Shown here: positions 9,307 to 17,426 of the stretch, in pieces
How the letters are laid out: each line of letters starts with the position of its first letter
How positions within the stretch are numbered: the stretch's first letter is position 1
Notes under the pieces: model-generated
Told to the model about the DNA's origin: nothing
What the model saw: the letters and a program-made list of their open reading frames with translations, nothing else
The model's database searches: none
Position numbers and translations under genes: made by a program
NCBI RefSeq assembly: GCF_000744095.1
Contig: NZ_JQLI01000008.1
Span: forward strand, 1,860,001-1,924,000
Direction: 5' to 3'
Source of the DNA: Cupriavidus necator A5-1
Lineage (GTDB): Bacteria; Pseudomonadota; Gammaproteobacteria; Burkholderiales; Burkholderiaceae
DNA: 64,000 nt

Positions 9307-9522
9307 TCAAAACGACGAAACCCCGCCGGCATTGCGGGCGGGGGTCGTGACAGGGTATGGCAAGGGTACAGCATGCGCGGGGGCGCCACCCGTTGCACGC
9401 GCCGCGGCAAGTTGGCGCGGCATGGCGACGGGCAAGGGCCGTATTATAGAATGCGCACCGGTTGCCCCGCTGGCCGCATTGGCCAGCAGGCGCCCGCGCC
9501 TCTTTCACTCCATGCCGATGCC

Positions 9523-10296
9523 GTGTCCGCTCGCCGCTTTGCCCTGATTCCCTGTGCCGGTACCGGCAGCCGCGCCGGCGGCGCCGTCCCCAAGCAATAC
9601 CAGACCGTGGCCGGCCGGCCGATGATCTGGTACGCGCTGGCGGCATTCTCGGCGTGCGACGCCATCAATGCCACCGCGCTGGTGCTGGCGCCCGACGACA
9701 TGCCGCTGGAATCGCGCTTCGGCGCTGCCGCCTTTGCCGGGCTGCGCTTCGATACCGCCTTTGTCGGCGGCGATACGCGCCATGCCTCGGTGCTGGCGGG
9801 CCTGCATCACCTGGCCCAGCTCGGCGCGACCGACTCCGACTGGGTGCTGGTCCACGACGCGGCGCGCCCGGGCCTGACCCCGGCGATGATCCACGCGCTG
9901 GTGCGCGCGGTGGAAAGCGACGGCGATGACGATCCGGATGCGGCCATCGGCGGCATCCTGGCGGTGCCGGTGCCCGATACGCTCAAGCGCGCGCAGGGCG
10001 ATGCCCGCATCGGTACCACCGTGTCGCGCGAAGGGCTGTGGCAGGCGCAGACCCCGCAGATGTTCCGCCTGGGCGTGCTGCGCCAGGCGCTGCAGGACGC
10101 GCTGGCGGCCGGCGCGGTGGTGACCGACGAAGCCAGCGCGATCGAGCGCCTGGGGCTGCATCCGCGGCTGGTCAACGGCTCGCTGCGCAATTTCAAGGTG
10201 ACTTACCCGGAGGACTTCGCACTGGCCGAAGTGCTGCTGGGCGATGATGGCAAGGGCGCCGCGCCCTGGCCGCACACAATGCGTAAGGGAGCGTAA
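9523..10296 (+). CDS. ispD: 2-C-methyl-D-erythritol 4-phosphate cytidylyltransferase IspD
   Basis: MEP-pathway enzyme making CDP-methylerythritol from MEP and CTP. 257 residues if translation begins at GTG 9523 (reads MSARRFALIPCAGTG). Nucleotide-binding motif LIPCAGTGSRAGGAVPKQYQ sits at residues 7-26, followed by VHDAARPG and PVPDTLK and the C-terminal YPEDFALAE. An upstream in-frame ATG at 9451 exists, but it sits on a -10-like TATTAT (9442-9447) and would add 24 non-conserved residues, so the GTG is preferred. ispF follows 4 bases after its stop, giving the usual ispDF pair. Confidence 0.93.
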   Translation: MSARRFALIPCAGTGSRAGGAVPKQYQTVAGRPMIWYALAAFSACDAINATALVLAPDDMPLESRFGAAAFAGLRFDTAFVGGDTRHASVLAGLHHLAQLGATDSDWVLVHDAARPGLTPAMIHALVRAVESDGDDDPDAAIGGILAVPVPDTLKRAQGDARIGTTVSREGLWQAQTPQMFRLGVLRQALQDALAAGAVVTDEASAIERLGLHPRLVNGSLRNFKVTYPEDFALAEVLLGDDGKGAAPWPHTMRKGA

Positions 10297-10300
10297 TCGC

Positions 10301-10810
10301 ATGATGCCTTTCGATATCCGGGTGGGACAGGGCTATGACGTCCACGCGCTGGTGCCCGGCCGCAAGCTGATCCTGGGCGGCGTGGAGATCCCGCACGACC
10401 GCGGGCTGCTAGGCCATTCCGATGCCGATGCGCTGCTGCACGCGGTCACTGACGCGCTCTTCGGCGCGGCCGCGCTGGGCGATATCGGCCGCCATTTTCC
10501 CGACACCGACGCGCAGTTCGCCGGCGCCGACAGCCGCGTGTTGCTGCGCGAGGCGGCGCGCCGCGTGCGCGCGGCGGGCTATGAAATCGGCAATGTCGAT
10601 GCCACGGTCATCGCGCAGGCGCCCAAGCTGGCGCCGCATATCGGCGCGATGGTGGCCAACCTGGCTGAAGATCTGGGCCTGGCGCCGGTGCGCTGCAACG
10701 TCAAGGCCAAGACCAACGAGAAACTCGGCTTCGAGGGCCGCCAGGAAGGCATCGTGGCGCAGGCCACGGTACTGATCTGGCGTGCGTCGGTGACCGGCGT
10801 GCAGGACTGA
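10301..10810 (+). CDS. ispF: 2-C-methyl-D-erythritol 2,4-cyclodiphosphate synthase IspF
   Basis: Cyclises CDP-methylerythritol 2-phosphate in the MEP pathway; forms a homotrimer with zinc. 169 residues. Zinc ligands appear in the DVH motif (D13, H15) of RVGQGYDVHAL, with the conserved LLGHSDADALLHA and DIGRHFPDTD loops, and the C-terminal KTNEKLGFEGRQEGI. ATG 10301 is preferred, with purine-rich AAGGGAG about 10 bases upstream; a second ATG at 10304 follows directly. It is separated from ispD by only 4 bases, so co-transcription and probably translational coupling are expected. Confidence 0.97.
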   Translation: MMPFDIRVGQGYDVHALVPGRKLILGGVEIPHDRGLLGHSDADALLHAVTDALFGAAALGDIGRHFPDTDAQFAGADSRVLLREAARRVRAAGYEIGNVDATVIAQAPKLAPHIGAMVANLAEDLGLAPVRCNVKAKTNEKLGFEGRQEGIVAQATVLIWRASVTGVQD

Positions 10811-10841
10811 GCGGCGCTGCCGCTCGCGGCTTGCGGCTTGC

Positions 10842-11420
10842 TTAGGGCCGCGGTGCGCTGTCTGGCGCCGGCGCGCTTTCCGGCGTGATGGCGTAGGTGT
10901 AGTCGATTAGGCGGGCCATGGCGCCGGTGCGCGCGCCGGCCTCGGTTCGCTTGGTAAAGCCCATCTGCAGGCACAGCCGGTTGGCCGAGGCCATTTCCGG
11001 CATGGTGCGCACCAGCAGCGTGGGCGAGCCGATATCGCGCGCGCGCTGGATGCAGATCTGCATCAGCGTGCGCCCCAGCCCCATGCCGCGCGCCTGCGGG
11101 CTGACCGACAGCAGCCGCGCTTCGGGCTGGGTCAGCGTGATGGTGCTGCCGTCCAGCGCCGGCAGCGTGGCCCCAGGATGGCAGAACAGCACGGCGCCCA
11201 TGATGCCGTGATCGGTCTCCGCCACCCACCACTCCATATCCGGGTTGCTGGTCGCCAGCACCGCCTGCATGCCGCGCTGGAACGATGCGCGGCAGTCTTC
11301 CATGATGTCCAGCTCGTACTGGCCATAGGCCTGTTGGGTGACCGCGGCGATATCGCCCCAGTCGTGCACCGCAGCCAGGCGGTAATGGAAGCGCGGGGAA
11401 GTCGGGGAAGGCAGGGTCAT
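10842..11420 (-). CDS. GNAT-family N-acetyltransferase
   Basis: 192 residues. The acetyl-CoA-binding motif A is visible as RLLSVSPQARGMGLGRTLMQ (about residues 103-122), with the following helix and the motif B region SANRLCLQMGFTKR. Acceptor substrate unknown; proteins of this family acetylate small molecules, antibiotics or protein N-termini. It converges with ispF, with 31 bases between the stops. The C-terminal tail is Pro/Ala-rich (PESAPAPDSAPRP) and probably disordered. No strong Shine-Dalgarno is seen at the chosen ATG. Confidence 0.88.
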   Translation of the reverse strand: MTLPSPTSPRFHYRLAAVHDWGDIAAVTQQAYGQYELDIMEDCRASFQRGMQAVLATSNPDMEWWVAETDHGIMGAVLFCHPGATLPALDGSTITLTQPEARLLSVSPQARGMGLGRTLMQICIQRARDIGSPTLLVRTMPEMASANRLCLQMGFTKRTEAGARTGAMARLIDYTYAITPESAPAPDSAPRP

Positions 11421-11494
11421 GGCAGGCTTGGAGTGCGTATCCTGCCTTGGATTGTAGGCTGATCGCCGCGCAAGTGCAGCGTTGTGGCGCTGCT

Positions 11495-11518
11495 GGTTGC
11501 GGGATGGGTTGCGGGATG
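11495..11518. repeat. tandem 12-bp duplication
   Basis: GGTTGCGGGATG occurs twice head to tail with no gap. It lies in the 223-base gap between the GNAT gene start and the ahpD stop. Probably a slippage duplication; no function suggested. Confidence 0.6.
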
Positions 11519-11643
11519 GGAACAGCCGGCAATTTCCACTGGGAAGCTGCCGGCTGCTGTGCTACGGGGCCGCGGGAAGGGCGGCCCAGGGGGCGCGGGG
11601 GCGCGCTGGAGACTGCGTGGAACTGCTTAATGCCAGCTTAAGC

Positions 11644-12165
11644 TCACTGCGCAGCGATCACGTTGGCAGCCGCCACGATCACCGCGGCGATGCGGCCCAC
11701 GTCGCGCAGCTGCTGTGCGGTCATGCCCTGTTCGTTCTTCAGCAGCTGGTAGTGCGATTTCACGCAGAAATGGCACTTGCCCACGATCGAGGCGGCCAGC
11801 GCGTACATCTCGAAACGTCGCTTGTCGACGCCGCCGTGGGTGGCGTAGGCGTTCATGCGCAGGCCGGCCGGCTGGGTCGCCAGGTCCGGATCGTCGGCCA
11901 TTTCGACGTACGGGTACCAGGTGTTGTTCATGCCCATCAGCGCGGCCGCGGTCAGCGCAGCGTTGGTTTCCTCGGGCGAGAGCACGCCGGCATTGCGGAT
12001 GGCATCCACCAGCACCTTGCTCTGCGCCGCGAATGCTGCCGCCAGCGCCACGCCCACCGCATCGTTGCCTTCCAGCGAAGAGCGCGCGATGGTGCCGTCC
12101 ACGTTCAGGCGGATGTCCTTGGCGAAATCGGGGATGCAATTCTTAATCGTGCTGAGGAATTCCAT
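11644..12165 (-). CDS. ahpD: alkyl hydroperoxidase AhpD
   Basis: 173 residues. A CxxC redox pair with following His (C131, C134, H138 in GKCHFCVKSH) and the upstream Glu-rich helix are the AhpD hallmarks; the numbering almost equals that of Mycobacterium tuberculosis AhpD (130/133/137). In that system AhpD passes electrons from a lipoylated adaptor to AhpC. Here it lies directly downstream of ahpC on the same strand, supporting the same role. A strong hairpin terminator stands between the two genes, so ahpD may depend on read-through or its own promoter. The ATG at 12165 follows AGGAGAATTAA, a good Shine-Dalgarno. Confidence 0.95.
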   Translation of the reverse strand: MEFLSTIKNCIPDFAKDIRLNVDGTIARSSLEGNDAVGVALAAAFAAQSKVLVDAIRNAGVLSPEETNAALTAAALMGMNNTWYPYVEMADDPDLATQPAGLRMNAYATHGGVDKRRFEMYALAASIVGKCHFCVKSHYQLLKNEQGMTAQQLRDVGRIAAVIVAAANVIAAQ

Positions 12166-12190
12166 TTAATTCTCCTATCGATCGGGGCTC

Positions 12191-12216
12191 AAAAAACCCG
12201 CAACAGGCGGGTTTTG
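12191..12216 (-). terminator. rho-independent terminator between ahpC and ahpD
   Basis: On the minus strand AAAACCCGC, a 5-base loop, then GCGGGTTTTTT: a stable stem with a T-run. It lies 58 bases past the ahpC stop and 25 bases before the ahpD start, so it should cut most ahpC transcripts before ahpD. Confidence 0.85.
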
Positions 12217-12274
12217 AAGCGGAGGGCGGGGCCCTCCGCGGATCGCCACGGTGTCTGGCGAAGAACTGCAAAAA

Positions 12275-12823
12275 TTACAGCGTGGCGCCACCAACGGCAC
12301 GGTTGCACGGGCACAGCTCGTCCGTTTGCAGGCCGTCCAGGATACGCAGGACTTCGTCCGGGTTGCGGCCCACGTTCAGGTTGTTCACCGAGACGTGCTG
12401 GATCACGTTGTCCGGGTCGACGATGAAGGTCGCTCGCAGGGCAACGCCGGCAGCCTGGTCACGCACGCCCAGCTGGTCGATCAGCGAGCCGGTCACGTCG
12501 GCGAATTGCCACTGGTCCAGCTTGTTCAGGTCCTTGTGTTCGCGACGCCATGCCAGCTTCACGAATTCGTTGTCGGTCGAGCCGCCCAGCACGATCGCGT
12601 CGCGGTCGGCGAAGTCGCCGTTCAGCTTGGCGAAGGCCACGATTTCGGTCGGGCACACGAAGGTGAAGTCCTTCGGGTAGAAGTAGATGACCTTCCACTT
12701 GCCTTCGAACGACTTTTCGGTGATGTCTTCAAAAGCCGACTGGCCGTTCTCTTCGTGATTGTTGAAACCCGGCTTGACACCGACGACGTGGAAGGCTTCG
12801 AGCTTGTCACCAACGGTCTTCAT
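12275..12823 (-). CDS. ahpC: peroxiredoxin AhpC
   Basis: Peroxiredoxin reducing H2O2 and organic hydroperoxides. 182 residues. Peroxidatic Cys is C57 in DFTFVCPTE; C171 and C173 in the C-terminal LCPCN are candidate resolving residues. The CPCN ending and the pairing with AhpD match the AhpD-dependent AhpC group rather than the AhpF-dependent enterobacterial type; no ahpF is present. The start at 12823 is set by AGGAGA 7 bases upstream; the reading to 12847 adds only 8 residues and lacks a ribosome site. Oxidative-stress control by OxyR is expected for the family, but no convincing OxyR site was found. Confidence 0.96.
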   Translation of the reverse strand: MKTVGDKLEAFHVVGVKPGFNNHEENGQSAFEDITEKSFEGKWKVIYFYPKDFTFVCPTEIVAFAKLNGDFADRDAIVLGGSTDNEFVKLAWRREHKDLNKLDQWQFADVTGSLIDQLGVRDQAAGVALRATFIVDPDNVIQHVSVNNLNVGRNPDEVLRILDGLQTDELCPCNRAVGGATL

Positions 12824-13129
12824 AGACTTCTCCTGATACGGTTGCAATGAGAGCGATGCTGCTGCACTGCCGGCGTGGGACCGGTACTACATTTTTGCTG
12901 CAGTGCACCGCGACAAAACGTGATTATGCGTCATCATCCGGCACCGGGCTAATTGATATTCTCAAACAGCCCGATAGGCAAAGCATGTGACGCATGGGAG
13001 CAAAGCCCGGCATGAGCAGCCGCGCGGCATCGGACGGCTGGCGTCGATGCGGAAGGGCAAGTATGCCATGCGCGATGGGCCCGCACATGGCAACTTGGTG
13101 ACGATTGCCGAGACTTCAACCCAGCGCAT
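12824..13129. other. intergenic gap, ahpC promoter region
   Basis: 306 bases between the ahpC start and the stop of the transporter gene, both on the minus strand. It must hold the ahpC promoter. An A+T-rich patch lies at about 12920-12965. No RNA gene, terminator or convincing operator was recognised. Confidence 0.5.
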
Positions 13130-14419
13130 TCACGCCGGATGCATCACAGGCCCGGCACGGCGCGCGCGGAAGATCACCAGCGTGGCGACCAGCCCGCACA
13201 TCGCGGCGAACATCAGCCACAGCCCCGGCGCGGCCTTGTTGCCGGTGGCATGGATCAGGTAGGTGGAAATCGCCGGCGTGAAGCCGCCGAACAGCGCGGT
13301 GGCCAGGCTGTACGCCAGCGAAAAGCCGGCGGTGCGCACCGCGGGCGGCATGATCTCGGTCAGCGCCACCACCATCGCGCCGTTGTAGCTGCCGTACAGG
13401 AACGACAGCCACAGCTCCACCATCAGCAGGCGCGAGAACGACGGCGCGGCCACCAGCCACGACACCGCCGGATACGCGGTCAGCAGCGTCGCCACCGTGA
13501 AGAGCACCAGCAGCGGCTTGCGCCCGATGCGGTCCGACAGCGCGCCCATCAGCGGCAGCCAGATGAAGTTGGACAGGCCCACGCACATGGTGACGATGAG
13601 GTTGTCGACATCGTCCAGCTTCAGCACGGTCTTGCCGAAGGTCGGCGTGTACGCGGTGATCATGTAGAACGACACCGTGGTCATCACCACCATCATGCAG
13701 CCTGCCACGATGATGCGCCAGTTCTCCAGCATCGAGCGGTAGATCTCGCCGATCTCGGGACGATGCTTGCGCGTCTTGAAGGCCTCGGTCTCTTCCAGCG
13801 AACGGCGAATCAGGAACAGGAACGGCACGATCAGGCAGCCGACCAGGAACGGGATGCGCCAGCCCCATTCATCCATCTGCGCCGGCGCCAGCGTCGCATG
13901 CAGGATCACGCCGAGCAGCCCGGCGAAGATCACCGCGACCTGCTGGCTGCCGGACTGCCACGCCACGTAGAATCCCTTGCGGCCGGGCTTGGCGATCTCG
14001 GACAGGTAGACCGACACGCCGCCCAGTTCCACGCCCGCCGAGAAGCCCTGCAGCAGGCGCCCGGCCAGCACCAGCAGCGGCGCGGCCACGCCGATGGTGG
14101 CATAGCCCGGCACGCAGGCAATCAGCAGCGTGCCCAGCGCCATCAGCACCAGCGTCATAATCAGGCCCTTGCGGCGGCCGTGGCGGTCGATATACGCGCC
14201 CAACACGATCGCGCCCAGCGGCCGCATCAGGAAGCCCGCGCCAAAGGTGGCGAGCGACAGCATCAGCGAGGCAAACTCGCTGCCGCTCGGGAAGAACGTC
14301 CTGGCGATGGCGGCGGCGTAGAAGCCGTACACCATGAAGTCATACATTTCGAGGAAATTGCCGCTGACGACGCGGAACACGGTGCGGAACCCGTGCTGCG
14401 AACCGGAGGTATCTGACAT
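13130..14419 (-). CDS. citA: citrate:proton symporter-type MHS/MFS transporter
   Basis: 429 residues, 12 membrane segments. The sequence closely follows enterobacterial CitA: SGNFLEMYDFMVYGFYA near the N-terminus, MRPLGAIVLGAYIDRHGRRKG in the loop between helices 2 and 3, GRLLQGFSAGVELGGVSVYL, and WGWRIPFLVGC. It belongs to the metabolite:H+ symporter group of the major facilitator superfamily, so import of citrate or a related tricarboxylate is likely. The start at 14419 (MSDTSGS) is preferred over 14458, which would add 13 residues with no family match. Upstream lies an array of six 11-bp-spaced heptamers (14556-14617). The gene symbol is by resemblance only. Confidence 0.85.
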   Translation of the reverse strand: MSDTSGSQHGFRTVFRVVSGNFLEMYDFMVYGFYAAAIARTFFPSGSEFASLMLSLATFGAGFLMRPLGAIVLGAYIDRHGRRKGLIMTLVLMALGTLLIACVPGYATIGVAAPLLVLAGRLLQGFSAGVELGGVSVYLSEIAKPGRKGFYVAWQSGSQQVAVIFAGLLGVILHATLAPAQMDEWGWRIPFLVGCLIVPFLFLIRRSLEETEAFKTRKHRPEIGEIYRSMLENWRIIVAGCMMVVMTTVSFYMITAYTPTFGKTVLKLDDVDNLIVTMCVGLSNFIWLPLMGALSDRIGRKPLLVLFTVATLLTAYPAVSWLVAAPSFSRLLMVELWLSFLYGSYNGAMVVALTEIMPPAVRTAGFSLAYSLATALFGGFTPAISTYLIHATGNKAAPGLWLMFAAMCGLVATLVIFRARRAGPVMHPA

Positions 14420-14555
14420 GGCTGTCTCGCGTGCGCCGCCGGTGGGGCCCGGCGGCATGATTGTTCGGAGAAGTCAGCCAGCCACGCTGTGTGAAGACGC
14501 CATGCAAAGGGAGCATGCCGCGGGCAGGCTGACGGGCGCCAGTGTGCGCCGCCAG

Positions 14556-14617
14556 CCTGTCATCACCCTGTCAAATGCCTTTCAGAAGCCTATCAACGCC
14601 TGTAGAAAACCTGTCAA
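14556..14617 (+). promoter_or_regulatory. six CCTGTCA-like heptamers on an 11-bp period (Pho-box-like array)
   Basis: On the plus strand CCTGTCA or a close variant begins at 14556, 14567, 14578, 14589, 14599 and 14610: spacing 11, 11, 11, 10, 11. The units are CCTGTCA, CCTGTCA, CCTTTCA, CCTATCA, CCTGTAG and CCTGTCA. Direct CTGTCAT half-sites spaced 11 bp are the design of PhoB Pho boxes, and winged-helix OmpR/PhoB-type regulators in general bind such repeats. The array lies in the only gap (14420-14651) that can hold the promoter of the citrate-type transporter, but the half-sites point away from that gene. Confidence 0.6.
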
Positions 14618-14651
14618 TGCGCCGCCGCATCCACCGCGGCGGCGCCGCAGG

Positions 14652-16000
14652 TCACGCGCGCCGGAAGCAGGCGCTGACCACCAGGCCCGTCGCCGGCAAA
14701 GCACGGTTGGCCAGCACCAGCCGCCCGCCATTGCGCTGCATGATGCGGTTGACAATGGACATGCCCAGCCCCGCGCCCTTGGCCTCGCTGCGCGAGCTGT
14801 CGAGCCGGTAGAACGGCCGCGTCAGCAGCGACAGCTGGCCGTCGGGCACGCCGTTGCCGTGGTCGGCCACGGTCAGCACCGCCTCCTTGTCGTCCACGCG
14901 CGTGGAGATCTCCACCACGGCCATGCCGCTCTGTTCGTCCTTGGCATAGCGGCGCGCGTTCTCGACCAGGTTGTCGAGAATGCGCTGCACTTCCATGCGG
15001 TTGGCCACGGCCATCACCGGCTCGTTGGCGCGCACATGCACGCGCACATCGTCGTGCGCGGCGTAGACGCCCACGGCATCGTGGACCAGCGCCGACAGGT
15101 CCACCGGCTCGACGGTCTCCAGCGGCGGCCGCGCGTAGTTGAGGAACTGGCCGATGATCGCGTCCATCTGCTCGATGTCGGCAATCATGGCATCGCGCGT
15201 GACGGTGTCCATTGGCGACATCTCGGTTTCCAGGCGCAGCCGCGTCAGCGGCGTGCGCAGGTCGTGCGAGATGCCGGCCAGCATCACCACGCGGTCGTCG
15301 TCGAGCTGGCGCAGGTCGCGCACCATCTGGTTGAAGCTGTGATTGGCCAGCGCCACTTCGCTGGCGCCGCGCTCGGGCAGGGGGGCGGGTCGCCGCCGGC
15401 GCCGATGGCGCGCGCGGCGTTGGCCAGGCGCTTGAGCGGGTAGTTGACGCGCGCGGTAATAAAGGCCGCGCCGATGATCGACAGCAGCAGCGCGGCGATA
15501 CTCCACCACAGCCACTGGATGCCGGGCACGCGCTCGAAGCGCTCGGGGCTGATCGCGACCCAGTAGTCGTCGCCCTCGATCTCGAAGCTGACCCACACGC
15601 CGGGGATGTCGTTGACGGTGGTGGCCAGCACCGTGTCCTCGCCCAGCCGGCCGCGGATCTCCTGCTGCACCAGCGTGGTCAGGAAGGGGTTGGCGGTGGG
15701 GGCGGCGAAGTCGTCGTCCTTCTCGCGCGGATAGACCTTGATGCCTTCGTTCTGCACCAGGTCGAGCAGCAGGAAGCGGCGCCGCGCGGGGTCCGAGTAG
15801 AGCAGAGCGGCCCGCGTCAGCTTGACCACGCTGACCACCTGCATGGCGATCTGCTGGGCGCGCGGGGCGCGTTCGAACAGCCGGTAGCTCTGGAACCAGA
15901 TGCCCAGCGAAATCGCCAGCAACAGGGCGATAAGCATGAAGGTTCGCCAGAACAGCGAACCAAAGAACCGCGTTGCGGTTCTACCGATAACGGTCGCCAC
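14652..16000 (-). pseudogene. envZ: EnvZ-type sensor histidine kinase, split by a frameshift
   Basis: Two overlapping frames together make one kinase of about 449 residues, the usual EnvZ length. The first frame (GTG 16000 to 15284) holds the N-terminal membrane helix, periplasmic sensor part, second helix and start of HAMP (ARVNYPLKRLANAARAIGAG). The second frame (to the stop at 14652) resumes HAMP at LPERGASEVALANHSFNQM and has the H-box SHDLRTPLTRLR, N-box DNLVENARRYA, G1 VADHGNGVP and G2 GAGLGMSIV. The break lies in a G-run at 15380-15385; one extra G restores D-P-P-P-L-P-E-R. It is a real mutation, a contingency tract or a sequencing error. It follows ompR by 24 bases. Confidence 0.85.
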
Positions 16001-16024
16001 GATAGGAACAGCGGCCGTAATCGG

Positions 16025-16747
16025 TTATTTCACGCCATCGGGGATGAAGACGTAGCCAAGGCCCCAGACCGTCTGGATAAAACGCGGGTTGCTCGGGTCC
16101 GGCTCGATCAGCTTGCGCAGGCGCGAGATCTGCACGTCCAGGCTGCGGTCGAACACTTCATATTCACGGCCGCGCGCCATTTCCATCAGCTTCTCGCGCG
16201 ACAGCGGCTGGCGCGGATGGCGGGCGAATACCTTCAGCACCGAGAATTCGCCGGTGGTCAGCGTGATTTCCTCGTCGTTCTTGGTCAGCGTGCGCGTGGC
16301 CAGGTTCAGCACGAAGTCGCCGAAGGCGAAAGTCTCCGGCGTTTCCGACGGGGCGCCGGGCACTTCGGCCGGGCCCTTGCGGCGCAGTACCGCGTGGATG
16401 CGCGCAATCAGCTCGCGCGGGTTGAAGGGCTTGGGCAGGTAGTCGTCGGCGCCCATCTCCAGGCCGACGATACGGTCCACGTCCTCGCCCTTGGCGGTGA
16501 GCATGATGATCGGGGTCTGGTCATTGGCCCCGCGCAGCCGGCGGCAGATCGACAGGCCGTCTTCGCCCGGCATCATCAGGTCCAGCACCAGCAGGTCGAA
16601 ACGCTCGCGCAGCCAGAGCTTGTTCATCGCGGTGGCGTTTTCCGCCACCAGCACGGTAAAACCCTGTTCGCCCAGATAGCGGCGCAGCAAATCGCGCAGA
16701 CGCGGGTCATCGTCGACGACAAGAATCTTGTGGCTGGTATTTTCCAT
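16025..16747 (-). CDS. ompR: response regulator OmpR
   Basis: 240 residues, closely matching enterobacterial OmpR along its length. Receiver domain: acidic pair in VVDDDPRLR, phospho-acceptor D56 in VLDLMMPGEDGLSICRRLRG, K106 in KPFNPREL. C-terminal winged-helix DNA-binding domain: LSREKLMEMARGREY, DRSLDVQISRLRKLIE and FIQTVWGLGYVFIPDG. It controls outer-membrane porin genes and envelope or osmotic responses in related bacteria. The cognate kinase gene follows 24 bases downstream on the same strand but is frameshifted, so OmpR may lack its normal phosphodonor in this sequence. Upstream is an A+T-rich stretch (16755-16815) probably carrying its promoter. Confidence 0.95.
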   Translation of the reverse strand: MENTSHKILVVDDDPRLRDLLRRYLGEQGFTVLVAENATAMNKLWLRERFDLLVLDLMMPGEDGLSICRRLRGANDQTPIIMLTAKGEDVDRIVGLEMGADDYLPKPFNPRELIARIHAVLRRKGPAEVPGAPSETPETFAFGDFVLNLATRTLTKNDEEITLTTGEFSVLKVFARHPRQPLSREKLMEMARGREYEVFDRSLDVQISRLRKLIEPDPSNPRFIQTVWGLGYVFIPDGVK

Positions 16748-17060
16748 GGCGGTATCTTAGCGACTATCGCTTTCGCTCAAAATGGCTTAACAAAACGTTA
16801 CATACTTTACCCCGCAGTATGCCAGTGTGCATCAATCGTGCGATTACACTGCGCAATCCGTCTTTTTGCGCACCATGCGCGGTAGATTGCCGCGCATTTG
16901 CACCGCATGATCCACTGCAATGACAAGGCTGCCAGGCCTGCGCTGGCGCGACCCTTGCAGAGGGTCGCGCGCCGGACGGGGTAAGGAGCGGGGTACTGAA
17001 TCCCCGGCTTCAGGGCAGTCCCGACGACTGCTTTTCCGGAAGCCAAGACCGCCATTATCA
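16748..17060. other. intergenic gap with ompR promoter region and a GC hairpin
   Basis: 313 bases between the divergent ompR and the small periplasmic protein gene. The A+T-rich part (16755-16815) suits the ompR promoter. A perfect 10-bp stem, GCGCGACCCT with AGGGTCGCGC around a 5-base loop, sits at 16946-16970 with no following T-run, in the leader of the rightward gene. No further gene is seen. Confidence 0.55.
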
Positions 17061-17411
17061 ATGAAAGTGAACCGAACCCGGCACGGGCATCCGCAGCATG
17101 GTATCGCCGGCGCATGCCTTGCGCTGGCGGCGGCCGCGCTGGCGCTTGTCGCCGCTGGGGCGGTGCATGCCCAATCGGCCGGGATGGCCAACCTGCTAAA
17201 GCGCCATCCGTCCCATCCGTCGGCCCAGGCCAGCGACCCGGGCAACAGCCAGCGCGAAGCGCGTTCCCGCGCCGAACGCTATCGCGCCGAGCAGCGCGAC
17301 GCCGAGCGCCGCCGGGAGGAACGGACCGGCTCGCGGCTGTCGCCGGACGAACGGCGCAAGCTGCGCAAGAACCTCTACGACTTCGGGCGCGATATTTACC
17401 AGGGTGGCTGA
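17061..17411 (+). CDS. small exported basic protein of unknown function
   Basis: 116 residues. Basic N-terminus, then an Ala/Leu-rich hydrophobic core (about residues 15-35) ending VHA-QS, a likely signal-peptidase I site after residue 37, so the product is periplasmic or secreted. The mature part is charged and rich in Arg, Glu and Asp (RAERYRAEQRDAERRREERT), and ends with LSPDERRKLRKNLYDFGRDIYQ, an ending seen in small hypothetical proteins of Ralstonia and Cupriavidus. The start at 17061 gives the clean signal peptide; the upstream extension to 16920 reads through the hairpin at 16946-16970 and is not protein-like. Function not recognised. Confidence 0.7.
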   Translation: MKVNRTRHGHPQHGIAGACLALAAAALALVAAGAVHAQSAGMANLLKRHPSHPSAQASDPGNSQREARSRAERYRAEQRDAERRREERTGSRLSPDERRKLRKNLYDFGRDIYQGG

Positions 17412-17426
17412 ACGCCGCCCGGGCTT

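Noticed and set aside
12955..12988. Possible OxyR site upstream of ahpC (GATATT and GATAGG patches)
   Set aside because: Only two of the four ATAG/CTAT quarter-sites resemble the consensus and their spacing is wrong.
14556..14617. Periodic repeats considered as a small CRISPR array
   Set aside because: Units are 7 bases with 4-base spacers and there are no cas genes; tandem regulator half-sites fit better.
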